From contig JAGBGE010000024.1 in assembly GCA_017936125.1 (NCBI GenBank), positions 1 to 24,314 on the forward strand: 24,314 nt of DNA. The letters run 5' to 3'. The position numbers and the translations under genes are program-made. Origin of the DNA: Clostridia bacterium (lineage in GTDB: Bacteria; Bacillota_A; Clostridia; Oscillospirales; CAG-272). How positions within the stretch are numbered: position 1 is the stretch's first letter; every line of letters begins with the position of its first letter. The notes under the pieces were generated by a model. The model ran no database searches and was not told the DNA's origin. It was given only the letters and a program-made list of their open reading frames with translations. This document shows positions 14,813 through 23,224 of the stretch, in pieces.

Positions 14813-15889
14813 TTGAAATATAACGATTACAGAAGAAGGACTCGCGAGGTTACTGTTGGCGGTGTCAGAATTGGCGGCACCGCCCCCATTTCGATTCAGT
14901 CAATGACCAATACCGACACTCATGATATCGAGGCAACCTACCGTCAGGTAGCAGCACTTGCTGAGTCGGGCTGTGATATTGTCAGAATCACCGCCCCCGA
15001 TATCGAGTCGGTAGATACCTTCGCGGCTATCAAGTCGCGCGGCGTAACTGTTCCGCTTGTTGCGGACATTCATTTTAATTACAAAATAGCCGTAGCCGCT
15101 GCGAGAGCAGGGGTTGATAAGATACGCATTAACCCGGGTAATATCGGATCTCGCGACAAGGTTCGCGAGGTTGTCCTGGCTTGCCGCGAGCGAGGTATTC
15201 CTATCAGAATCGGCGTTAATTCCGGCTCTCTTGAGGAGTCAATACTGAAAAAGCACGGTTCGCCTACCGCGAAGGCTCTTGCCGAGTCGGCGCTATATCA
15301 CGCATCTATTCTTCAGGAGCTTGACTTTCAGGATATTCTCATATCCGTCAAGTCCTCGGACGTGCAGACTATGATACAAGCCAATCGCATCCTTGCGGAG
15401 AAGACCGATTTCCCGCTTCATCTTGGAGTTACCGAGGCAGGAGCAGGCGACAGAGCGATAGTCAAGAGTAGCATAGGCATCGGCACGCTTCTGGCAGAGG
15501 GCATAGGTGATACTCTCAGAGTTTCACTTACCGATAATCCTATCGAGGAGATTTCTGCCGCTAGACGAATCCTTGACTCGCTTTCGCTTTCTGCGGAGTC
15601 CGGAATGGACATTATTTCCTGTCCTACATGCGGTAGAACGAAAATCGATCTTATTCCTATTTTCAAGGAATTTAAGGCTCGGGCAAAGAGCGAGGGGCTT
15701 GACCGAAAAAATATTAAGGTTGCCCTTATGGGCTGCGCTGTGAACGGTCCCGGTGAAGCACGTGAGGCGGATATCGGCATTGCCGGCGGTGTCGGTGAAG
15801 CATTGCTTTTCAAGAAGGGCGAGATTATAAGAAAAATAGATGAAAAAAATATAGTAGACGAGCTTATAGCAGAAATAAAAAAGATGTAA
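14813..15889 (+). CDS. ispG: 4-hydroxy-3-methylbut-2-enyl diphosphate synthase (IspG), TTG start
   Basis: 358 residues, the short bacterial form. This [4Fe-4S] enzyme makes HMBPP from MEcPP, the penultimate MEP-pathway step. Seen: PISIQSMTNTDTHD near the N terminus, the TIM-barrel VADIHFNYKIA and RINPGNIG motifs, GVNSGSLEE, and the cluster ligands Cys270 and Cys273 (CPTCGR) with Cys308 and Glu315 (GCAVNGPGEA). The TTG start follows GGATAGGAAA; no ATG fits the family N terminus. It begins only nine bases after rseP. Confidence 0.96.
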   Translation: MKYNDYRRRTREVTVGGVRIGGTAPISIQSMTNTDTHDIEATYRQVAALAESGCDIVRITAPDIESVDTFAAIKSRGVTVPLVADIHFNYKIAVAAARAGVDKIRINPGNIGSRDKVREVVLACRERGIPIRIGVNSGSLEESILKKHGSPTAKALAESALYHASILQELDFQDILISVKSSDVQTMIQANRILAEKTDFPLHLGVTEAGAGDRAIVKSSIGIGTLLAEGIGDTLRVSLTDNPIEEISAARRILDSLSLSAESGMDIISCPTCGRTKIDLIPIFKEFKARAKSEGLDRKNIKVALMGCAVNGPGEAREADIGIAGGVGEALLFKKGEIIRKIDEKNIVDELIAEIKKM

Positions 15890-15912
15890 GCAATAGTTGA
15901 AAGGAAAAATAA

Positions 15913-18900
15913 ATGCAAGCGGAAAAGAAATTTTTTGACGTATTTTCAAGATACAGCCCTACGGAAGAGAAGGCGAGCCTTCTCCGTCGGGGACATTCCG
16001 CGCGCTTCAGATATACTAAGGACCCGATGAGAGTTGAGGTTGACCTTTCCTTTGATTCTCACGAGGACGCAGAGCTTATATACGAAATTGAGGACGAATG
16101 CCGTGAGCTTTACTCCGCTCAGTCCTTTAAGATTTTGCCGCATTTTCCCCCCGAGTCGTTCGACATAGGCTATTTTGACGAAATAGCCTGTGAGGCAGCG
16201 CTTTGCGGCGCGGTTACCAACGGCTTTTTCTCGAATGCGGAGTATCTCGACGACGGTGAAACAATCAGAATTCTTATACCCTTTGAGGCGTCGGGCGTCA
16301 GCTTTGTAAAAAGCGCAGACACCGAGCAGATTCTTGCGAACATTTTGCGTAGTAGATACGGAATAGATCGCAAGATAGTGATCGGAGAGGGCAAGGGCGC
16401 GGATGAGCGTCGCATAGAGTGCGAGAGAATACGCGAGGAGATTCTGGCGCGTGCCGAGGAGGAGAGCAGAGCGCGCTTTATTCGTGAGCGCCAGGAGAGA
16501 GCAAAGGCGCAGGAGGAGGCGGCAAAAGCCGCTGATCCATACTATGATTTCGAGGCTCGTGCGGGCATTTCCAGCGCCACGGGTATTGCCGAGGCCGTCG
16601 GTGAGCATAGCTACAAGATGGGTGCTACCACCTATGAATTTGAGAAATTCGAGCAAATTTTCGGTGACGAGTTTGAGATTTCCGAGCCCACTTCACTTTC
16701 GGATGCTCCGAGCGTTAAGGGCAGAGTCCTGGTGCTTGGTACTGTCTTTGACGTTGCGATGAAGGAAACCAGAGCTGGTGACAAAACCTCCTGTACGATA
16801 GGTATTTCTGATGGTGCATCGGCAGTATATGTAAAGAAAACTTTACCAAACGAGGAAATTGGTTGGGCAAAAGGCTTGAAGAACGGAATGCACGTTGCTG
16901 TTCTCGGAAAAGTACAGATCGACAAATTTGATAACGAGCCTTACATTTCCGCCCTTGGAATAAAGAGCATAAGCATAGCGCAGCGTAATGACAGCGCACC
17001 CGAAAAGCGAGTAGAGCTTCACCTGCACTCCAATATGTCGCAGATGGACGCTATCATCACACCTGCTGAGATTGTAGACACGGCTATTCGCTGGGGGCAC
17101 AAGGCTATTGCCGTTACAGACCACGGCAACGTTCAGTCGTTCCCCGAGGTAATGCTTGCACTTGAGAAGTCGAAAAATAAGGACTTGAAAATTCTCTACG
17201 GTATCGAGGCGTATTTCGTCAACGATACGGCGAAGTGCATTTTTGGCAAAAGCTATCCCGCGTTTGATGATGAAATGGTCGTTTTCGATATAGAAACGAC
17301 GGGACTTTCCAACCGCACCTGCAAGATAATTGAGATAGGCGCGGTCAAAATCAAAGCAGGCGAGATTATCGACCGCTTCGATATTTTCGTTGACCCCGAG
17401 ACCGAGATTCCAGAGGAAATTACCAAGCTTACCTCAATTACCAACGATGACGTCAAGGGCGCGCCTAAGGAAAAAGAAGCGCTTGAGATGTTCTTTGAAT
17501 TTGCTGGGGACAGGCTTCTGATAGCGCACAATGCGAACTTTGACGTTGGATTTATCCGAGTTGCCGCGGAGCGACAGGAGATGCCATTCAACAATGCGTA
17601 TCTCGACACTCTCGGTCTTTCAAAATACGTAAACCCCGAGCTTAAAAATCACAAGCTCGATACAATAGTAGAGCACTATAACATAGGCGATTTCCACCAT
17701 CACAGAGCGTCGGATGATGCCGAGGTGCTTGCGAGAATATTCATAATAATGCTCGATAGACTTAAGAAGGAGGGAATTACCGACTTCGAGGCTGCTATAA
17801 GTTCGATGAGTGAGAGCGTTGATCCACTCAAGCTTCCCGCTTATCATATGATAATTTTCGCTAAAAATAAAGAAGGACTAAAAAACCTTTATAAGCTTAT
17901 TTCATTCAGCTATCTTAACTATTACGGTGGCTTCGGCAGGCAGCGAAAGGTGCCGCGAATGCCCAAAACCGTAATCGAGCAGTATAGAGACGGGCTTATA
18001 ATCGGCTCTGCCTGCGTTTCGGGAGAGCTCTACGAGGCCATTCTCGCGGGCAAGAAGGCGGAGGAAATAGAGGAGATAGCCTCATTCTACGATTATCTTG
18101 AAATACAGCCTATCTGTAACAATAAGTTCCTCATTGCAGAGGGCAAGGTTGCAGACGAGGAGGCTCTGCGTGATATAAACCGCCGTATATACGAGCTGGG
18201 CAAGAAGCTTGACAAGCCTGTTTGCGCTACCTGCGACGCACATTTCCTGAATCAAGAGGACGAGATTTACAGAAGAATTCTGCTCTCGGGTATGAAGTTC
18301 AAGGACGCCGACAAGGATGAGCCTATTTATCTTCGTACGACCGACGAGATGCTCGAGGAGTTTTCCTATCTTGGCGAGGATATTGCGCGCGAGGTCGTAA
18401 TCGTTAACCCTAATAAAATAGCGGATATGTTTGAGAAAATACGTCCGATTCCGGAGGGCAGATACGAGCCCGATCTTCCGGGCGCAAAGGAGGAGCTCAT
18501 CAGCTCCTGCTGGAACAGAGCGCACGAGTGGTATGGCGATAACCTTCCAGAAATAGTGGAAAAGCGACTTGATAAGGAGCTTACCTCTATTATCAACAAC
18601 GGCTTTGCCGTGCTTTATATGATAGCGGTTAAGCTGGTTGCGTATTCCGAGAGCCTCGGCTATCAGGTCGGCTCGCGTGGCTCGGTAGGCTCGTCGTTCG
18701 TAGCTACGATGTCGGGTATATCCGAGGTTAACCCGCTTCCCCCCCATTACAGATGCTTAAAGTGCCGTCATTCCGAATTCTTCACCGATGGCTCGGTTGG
18801 CTCTGGCTTCGACCTGCCTGACAAGGCTTGCCCTGTCTGCGGTGAGATGCTCTATCAGGACGGTCACGATATACCTTTTGAGACCTTCCTTGGCTTCTAC

Positions 18901-20337
18901 GGTGACAAATCTCCCGATATCGACCTCAATTTCTCGGGCGACGTACAGGGTAAGGTACATAAGTACACCGAGGAGCTCTTCGGTGAGGGACACGTGTTCC
19001 GCGCAGGAACGATAACAGGTCTTGCCAGCAAGACCGCGTGGGGCTACGTTGCCAAATACCTTGAGGAGTGCCGTATAAAAATTCCCAAGGCGCAGATAGC
19101 GTATATGGCTACTCGAATTATGGGTATCAAGAAAACGACAGGTCAGCATCCCGGCGGTATCATAGTTGTGCCTAATGAGTACGACATCTATGATTTCACA
19201 CCCGTTCAGCATCCTGCCGACGATCCCAATGCCGACACCGTAACCACGCACTTCCAGTTCTCCTATCTTCACGATACGATACTTAAGCTCGACGAGCTCG
19301 GACACGATATTCCGACCAAGTATAAGATGCTTGAGAAGTATACAAATACCAGCGTTCTTGACGTTAAGATGAATGACAAGACGATATACGAGCTGTTCGA
19401 ATCCACGAAGCCGCTGGGAATCACACCTGCCGACATCGGCGGCAGCCAGCTCGCGACCTTTGGTATTCCCGAGTTTGGCACTCGCTTCTTACAGCAGGTT
19501 CTCGTTGAAGCAAAGCCGAAAACCTTTGCCGACCTCGTGCAGATTTCAGGCTTGACGCACGGTACTGACGTTTGGCTTGGCAACGCGCAGGAGCTTATCA
19601 AGCAGGGGACGTGCAACATTTCCGAGGTTGTCGGAACTCGTGACAGTATTATGCTTTATCTTATAGCTCACGGACTCGAGAGTAAGCTCTCGTTCGATAT
19701 AATGGAGTCTGTAAGAAAGGGTAAGGGATTGCGTCCCGAGTGGGAGGCTGAAATGCTTTCTCACGACGTACCCGAGTGGTACATCTGGTCATGCAAGAAG
19801 ATTAAGTATATGTTCCCGAAGGCGCATGCAGCCGCATACGTTATGTCTGCTATCCGTCTTGCCTGGTACAAGATTTATTACCCGATGGAGTTCTACGCCG
19901 CATTTCTCACCGTTGCTCCGGGTGGCTTCGATGCCGAGATAGTCGGTAAGGGCTATGAGGGAGTAAACGCTCATATCAAGGAAATAGAGGATAAGGGCAA
20001 TGAGGCAACGGCAAAGGAGAACGAAACCTGTCAGACACTTTATCTAGTCAGAGAGGCTCTGGCAAGAGGCGTTAAATTCCTCAACGTTGACTTGAAAAAG
20101 TCGGATGCGACCGCATTCTTGCCCGAGAACGGCAAGATAAGAATGCCATTCAACTCGCTCTCCGGACTTGGTGAAACCGCCGCCGAGAAGATAATTGAGG
20201 CGCGCGACAATTACGATATTTTCTCAATCCAGGAGCTTCGTGAGCATACGGGAATTTCCAAGACGGTAATAGAGATTCTCCGCAGAAATCACGTTCTTGA
20301 CGGACTCTCGGAAACTAATCAATTTTCGATCTTCTAA
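15913..20337 (+). CDS. polC: DNA polymerase III alpha subunit, PolC type
   Basis: 1474 residues, slightly longer than Bacillus PolC (about 1440). The main replicative polymerase of low-GC Gram-positives, with built-in proofreading. Order: N-terminal domain (1-about 200) with a long charged helix at 155-200; OB fold at about 270-360; PHP domain opening at His370/His372 (HLHSNMSQMD), interrupted by the DEDDh exonuclease with DIETTG (Asp459, Glu461) and HRASDDAE (His597, Asp602 region); PHP remainder; polymerase core with GSRGSVGSSFVA at about 920, a four-cysteine zinc site (C948, C951, C973, C976) and catalytic PDIDLNFSGD (Asp1002, Asp1004); then a KTTGQHPGGI fingers motif and C-terminal helix-hairpin-helix region. 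GAAAGGA precedes the ATG. Confidence 0.98.
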   Translation: MQAEKKFFDVFSRYSPTEEKASLLRRGHSARFRYTKDPMRVEVDLSFDSHEDAELIYEIEDECRELYSAQSFKILPHFPPESFDIGYFDEIACEAALCGAVTNGFFSNAEYLDDGETIRILIPFEASGVSFVKSADTEQILANILRSRYGIDRKIVIGEGKGADERRIECERIREEILARAEEESRARFIRERQERAKAQEEAAKAADPYYDFEARAGISSATGIAEAVGEHSYKMGATTYEFEKFEQIFGDEFEISEPTSLSDAPSVKGRVLVLGTVFDVAMKETRAGDKTSCTIGISDGASAVYVKKTLPNEEIGWAKGLKNGMHVAVLGKVQIDKFDNEPYISALGIKSISIAQRNDSAPEKRVELHLHSNMSQMDAIITPAEIVDTAIRWGHKAIAVTDHGNVQSFPEVMLALEKSKNKDLKILYGIEAYFVNDTAKCIFGKSYPAFDDEMVVFDIETTGLSNRTCKIIEIGAVKIKAGEIIDRFDIFVDPETEIPEEITKLTSITNDDVKGAPKEKEALEMFFEFAGDRLLIAHNANFDVGFIRVAAERQEMPFNNAYLDTLGLSKYVNPELKNHKLDTIVEHYNIGDFHHHRASDDAEVLARIFIIMLDRLKKEGITDFEAAISSMSESVDPLKLPAYHMIIFAKNKEGLKNLYKLISFSYLNYYGGFGRQRKVPRMPKTVIEQYRDGLIIGSACVSGELYEAILAGKKAEEIEEIASFYDYLEIQPICNNKFLIAEGKVADEEALRDINRRIYELGKKLDKPVCATCDAHFLNQEDEIYRRILLSGMKFKDADKDEPIYLRTTDEMLEEFSYLGEDIAREVVIVNPNKIADMFEKIRPIPEGRYEPDLPGAKEELISSCWNRAHEWYGDNLPEIVEKRLDKELTSIINNGFAVLYMIAVKLVAYSESLGYQVGSRGSVGSSFVATMSGISEVNPLPPHYRCLKCRHSEFFTDGSVGSGFDLPDKACPVCGEMLYQDGHDIPFETFLGFYGDKSPDIDLNFSGDVQGKVHKYTEELFGEGHVFRAGTITGLASKTAWGYVAKYLEECRIKIPKAQIAYMATRIMGIKKTTGQHPGGIIVVPNEYDIYDFTPVQHPADDPNADTVTTHFQFSYLHDTILKLDELGHDIPTKYKMLEKYTNTSVLDVKMNDKTIYELFESTKPLGITPADIGGSQLATFGIPEFGTRFLQQVLVEAKPKTFADLVQISGLTHGTDVWLGNAQELIKQGTCNISEVVGTRDSIMLYLIAHGLESKLSFDIMESVRKGKGLRPEWEAEMLSHDVPEWYIWSCKKIKYMFPKAHAAAYVMSAIRLAWYKIYYPMEFYAAFLTVAPGGFDAEIVGKGYEGVNAHIKEIEDKGNEATAKENETCQTLYLVREALARGVKFLNVDLKKSDATAFLPENGKIRMPFNSLSGLGETAAEKIIEARDNYDIFSIQELREHTGISKTVIEILRRNHVLDGLSETNQFSIF

Positions 20338-20349
20338 TAAATAAAAATC

Positions 20350-20390
20350 ATCGGGTGCCAAGCGAAATTTAATCGCAAAGCACCCGATTT
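20350..20390 (+). terminator. Terminator after polC, possibly bidirectional
   Basis: ATCGGGTGC (20350-20358) pairs perfectly with GCACCCGAT (20380-20388), with an inner GCGA/TCGC pair. The plus-strand T-run is short (TTT then G); on the minus strand a U-rich stretch starts a few bases past the stem. It separates polC from the converging small-gene operon. Confidence 0.7.
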
Positions 20391-20411
20391 GTAAACTAAA
20401 ATTGACAAAAA

Positions 20412-20774
20412 TTAGTTAATAAGTAATAAAACCAGCAGAATTATAGCAGTTTCCTTATCTCCGTTTTTAGAGAAAAAGAGAAATCCTGCGGCCATTAAAA
20501 TAAGTATTTCTTCCGTACCGATTTTCGGAAGCCTCAGCGCGCCGCCTTTGCCGAATATTCCCGACAAAAACGGCAGATTAGAGAGCCCTGCGAGAACGCT
20601 CGCGTCATCGTCTTCGCGCTTTTGCTCATCTAATATAGAACTTAAATCCGGCAAGGGCAGAGAAGTCTCAACAGCGTCGCTTTGAGTTTCCTCCTTTTGC
20701 AAGAGTGCCGTGCCGTTATAATTTTCAGGTGGCATTAGCTTTTCTTCATCTTGATAATAGCTTCGCGAATACAT
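20412..20774 (-). CDS. Unrecognised small protein with C-terminal hydrophobic segments (third gene of triad)
   Basis: 120 residues, not recognised. The N terminus (MYSRSYYQDEEKLMPPENYNG) is tyrosine-rich and polar, the middle (about 25-60) is acidic and low in complexity, a glycine-rich FLSGIFGKGGALRLPKIGTEE stretch follows, and the last 35 residues hold two short hydrophobic segments (EILILMAAGFLFFS and TAIILLVLLLIN) split by a charged SKNGDKE turn. This suggests a hairpin in the membrane with the N terminus exposed. It starts four bases after the preceding gene's stop, so the two are surely co-transcribed. No catalytic motif is seen. I believe similar short proteins occur in clostridial genomes, but I cannot name a family. 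Confidence 0.75.
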   Translation of the reverse strand: MYSRSYYQDEEKLMPPENYNGTALLQKEETQSDAVETSLPLPDLSSILDEQKREDDDASVLAGLSNLPFLSGIFGKGGALRLPKIGTEEILILMAAGFLFFSKNGDKETAIILLVLLLIN

Positions 20775-20777
20775 ATT

Positions 20778-21101
20778 CTACCTCGCTCTCATCATATCGA
20801 GTATATCGGCAATAGAGAGCATTGAGTCTATTGCCTTTGCTCTTTCCTTCGAGACGTAGGGCTTCAGCGCGCCGAGCAGCTGCGCTCTGTTGCCTCTGCT
20901 ATATGCAGGCATCGCAGACGCGGGCTGACTTTCTTGTGTAGGCTCTGCCGCGACTTCAGCCGGCTTCTCGACTGCGCTTTCGCTCATCTCTTTAGGTGCG
21001 TCCTTTGCGCTTACGAGCGCGGATATTTCTTCTATGAGCTTGGGGTTTTCCATTATCACACTGATAACCTTGCTTACGTCAAGACCGCCGTTATCACTCA
21101 T
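20778..21101 (-). CDS. Unrecognised small helical protein (second gene of triad)
   Basis: 107 residues, not recognised. Two ordered-looking parts flank a disordered Ala/Pro/Glu-rich linker (about residues 35-65): an N-terminal helix VSKVISVIMENPKLIEEISALV and a C-terminal basic-amphipathic region NRAQLLGALKPYVSKERAKAIDSMLSIADILDMMRAR. The C-terminal part looks like a conserved helical module. Soluble, no membrane segment. The AAAGGGA Shine-Dalgarno is upstream of the ATG. Three bases separate it from the first gene's stop and three from the third gene's start codon. Confidence 0.75.
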   Translation of the reverse strand: MSDNGGLDVSKVISVIMENPKLIEEISALVSAKDAPKEMSESAVEKPAEVAAEPTQESQPASAMPAYSRGNRAQLLGALKPYVSKERAKAIDSMLSIADILDMMRAR

Positions 21102-21104
21102 ATT

Positions 21105-21323
21105 TTAGCATCCCTTTCTATAGTGATTAAGGAGCTTTACCGCCTCACCGACGTTGATTTTGTCGGTATTCACCATACCTCGCAGCTTTTCGAGCTCCTC
21201 GTGCGGTGGCGTTTTTTCGGGCAGAGAAAATCCGTATCCCTTTGCCATACTAACCACGGTTGCCCAGAGCTTATCGTCAGGCAACGCCGCGATAGCCTCT
21301 AGCTGTGCCTTGTCAATTCTCAT
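21105..21323 (-). CDS. Unrecognised small protein (first gene of triad)
   Basis: 72 residues, not recognised, soluble and mostly helical (MRIDKAQLEAIAALPDDKLWATVVSMAKGYG at the start, a proline-containing middle, then a C-terminal helix ending NHYRKGC). The ATG at 21323 is chosen because AAAGGAGA sits at a good distance; an in-frame TTG seven codons upstream would include the Shine-Dalgarno in the gene. First gene of a tight three-gene operon running to 20412, divergent from the YfcE-like gene. Confidence 0.75.
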   Translation of the reverse strand: MRIDKAQLEAIAALPDDKLWATVVSMAKGYGFSLPEKTPPHEELEKLRGMVNTDKINVGEAVKLLNHYRKGC

Positions 21324-21357
21324 TTTTATTCTCCTTTCAGGCAATAAATATTTTTAT

Positions 21358-21384
21358 TATTATATGAAGAAATTTTTAGGAGGT
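21358..21384 (-). promoter_or_regulatory. SigK/SigE-like promoter of the small-gene triad
   Basis: The minus strand reads AC (21384-21383), 16 bases, then CATATAATA (21366-21358), which matches the SigK form AC-N16-CATANNNTA. The same bases hold a perfect TATAAT (21364-21359) but with no usable SigA -35 at 17 bp. The 2-base -35 element is weak evidence. Confidence 0.35.
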
Positions 21385-21391
21385 TACGATT

Positions 21392-21889
21392 ATGAAATGC
21401 CTTTGCTTTTCCGACTCACACGGTGACACCTATAATATTCGTCGCGCCTTAAGTATGCATCCCGATGCAGAGGTCGTATTCTTCCTCGGTGACGGTCTGT
21501 CAGACCTGGAGCATTTTGTTAACGACAGAAGCCGCGCCTTTTTGGCAGTTCGAGGCAATTGGGATATATCTGCGATTTTTGGCGACAGCTTTGTAAAAAA
21601 CGTTGATATGATAACCCTCCTCGGCCACCGCATAGTATTTACACACGGCAACAATTACGGTGTAAAATCAGGCATTAACGGTATAGTAGAGCTGGCGCGT
21701 GACAAGAACGCAGATTTAGTCCTATTCGGCCATACGCACCTACCGTTTGAGAAATATATTCCCGACGTCAACCGCGGAATATATCTATTCAATCCCGGCA
21801 GCATTGGCGGTCGCCGCCCTGCCGGTGCGAGCTACGGAGTGATAAATATTACAGAGCAGGGAATACTGTTTTCACACGGAACTCTTTAA
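21392..21889 (+). CDS. YfcE-family metallophosphoesterase
   Basis: 165-residue calcineurin-like phosphodiesterase. All metal ligands of the family are present: Asp8 and His10 (SDSHGD), Asp34 (LGDG), Asn56 (RGNWD), His85 (THGNN), His114 and His116 (GHTHLP). Bacterial YfcE/YsnB proteins hydrolyse phosphodiesters with Mn2+ in vitro, physiological substrate unknown. AGGAGGTT is a strong Shine-Dalgarno. It diverges from the small-gene triad and its stop codon overlaps that of glmM by four bases, with no terminator between them, so the two convergent messages must overlap. Confidence 0.93.
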   Translation: MKCLCFSDSHGDTYNIRRALSMHPDAEVVFFLGDGLSDLEHFVNDRSRAFLAVRGNWDISAIFGDSFVKNVDMITLLGHRIVFTHGNNYGVKSGINGIVELARDKNADLVLFGHTHLPFEKYIPDVNRGIYLFNPGSIGGRRPAGASYGVINITEQGILFSHGTL

Positions 21890-23217
21890 GCTATAATTGC
21901 TTTTATTTTTTCTGCCGCAGTTTCGCAGATTTTCTTTGCGTCGCAGTTATCCTCGCACTCGACCATCACGCGCACCAGCGGCTCTGTGCCGGAAGCACGA
22001 ACGAGAATTCTGCCTCTTTTGCCTAGCTTTTCTTCGGCAGAGTGGATAACGCTCTTTATCTCCGGGCTCGACTCGACGAGTCTTTTACCCTCGCACCCCG
22101 ACTCAATATTAATAGTATACTGCGGATATTTTTTCATAACACCGGCAAGAGTGTTCAGGCTCTTGCCGCTTTTCTTTATGTAGGAAAGCAGAGCGAGCGC
22201 CGTGAGCTGACCGTCACCCGTCGTTGCAATATCTCCAAATATTATATGCCCCGATTGCTCACCGCCGAAGGAGTAGCCGCATTTCTCCATCATTTCCAGC
22301 ACGTATCTGTCACCGACCGCGCTTGCGACGAAATTCATTTCGTTCCCCTCACAGAATCTTCGAAGCCCCATATTAGTCATCACCGTTCCGACTAGTGTAT
22401 CCTTCGCCAGCCGCCTCTCACCCTTCAGCCACAAGGCGAGTATAGCCATAATATAATCTCCGTCAATCTCTCTGCCAAGGTGATCTGCTGCAATACATCT
22501 GTCGGCGTCACCGTCAAAGGCTATTCCAACGTCGCACCCCTCGCGTACCACAGCTTCCTTTAGCGCAGCAAGTGATGTAGAGCCGCAGCCTTTATTGATA
22601 TTTTTTCCGTTTGGCGAATTACCCAGCATATAGCATTCAGCACCCAGGCTGGAAAGCAGCCTTTCCGCCGTAGCAGAGGCAGAGCCGTTAGCACAGTCGA
22701 CGGCTATTTTCATACCGTCAAGCCTTACCCCAAAGGCTTCTCTAAGGTTATCGACGTACCCGTCAATCATTTCGTGGCGCCTTTTAATGCTTCCAATTCT
22801 CGCACCTTCGGTAATAGGCTCACCGAAAATCAAGCTCTCAATCCTTTCCTCGACCTCGTCGGGCAGCTTTCGCCCATCAGATGCGAAAATTTTGATTCCA
22901 TTATACTGATAGGGATTATGCGAGGCTGAAATCATTACACCCGCCGCAGCGTTCTCCTTTTTCACAAGATAAGCCACCGCAGGTGTAGAGCACACCCCGA
23001 CGTCGATTACCTCGCCGCCGACGGAGCATATCCCTGCTGCCACCGCGGCTGAGAGCATATCTGATGATATGCGCGTATCCATTCCAACGATAACCGTTCG
23101 GTCCTTTTCACTTCCAATCACCACGCCGAGCGCTTTGCCTACCTTAAAGGCAAGCTCGCACGAAAGCTCGCATCCGGCAATTCCTCTTATTCCGTCCGTA
23201 CCGAAAAGTCTGCCCAT
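21886..23217 (-). CDS. glmM: Phosphoglucosamine mutase
   Basis: 443 residues, normal length. It converts glucosamine-6-phosphate to glucosamine-1-phosphate for UDP-GlcNAc and wall synthesis. Seen: MGRLFGTDGIRGIAG start typical of GlmM, catalytic phosphoserine Ser99 in ISASHNP, the metal loop FDGDADRC, the sugar-binding GGEQSGHI motif, and the C-terminal phosphate-binding RASGTEPLVRVMVE. The TDGIRG and GEQSGH forms separate GlmM from phosphoglucomutase/phosphomannomutase. It starts seven bases after the stop of the hexapeptide-repeat gene, so both are one operon. Confidence 0.96.
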   Translation of the reverse strand: MGRLFGTDGIRGIAGCELSCELAFKVGKALGVVIGSEKDRTVIVGMDTRISSDMLSAAVAAGICSVGGEVIDVGVCSTPAVAYLVKKENAAAGVMISASHNPYQYNGIKIFASDGRKLPDEVEERIESLIFGEPITEGARIGSIKRRHEMIDGYVDNLREAFGVRLDGMKIAVDCANGSASATAERLLSSLGAECYMLGNSPNGKNINKGCGSTSLAALKEAVVREGCDVGIAFDGDADRCIAADHLGREIDGDYIMAILALWLKGERRLAKDTLVGTVMTNMGLRRFCEGNEMNFVASAVGDRYVLEMMEKCGYSFGGEQSGHIIFGDIATTGDGQLTALALLSYIKKSGKSLNTLAGVMKKYPQYTINIESGCEGKRLVESSPEIKSVIHSAEEKLGKRGRILVRASGTEPLVRVMVECEDNCDAKKICETAAEKIKAIIA

Positions 23218-23224
23218 ATCTCTC

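Noticed and set aside
21324..21344. TTG start for the first small gene of the triad
   Set aside because: It would place the AAAGGAGA ribosome site inside the coding region; ATG 21323 fits better.
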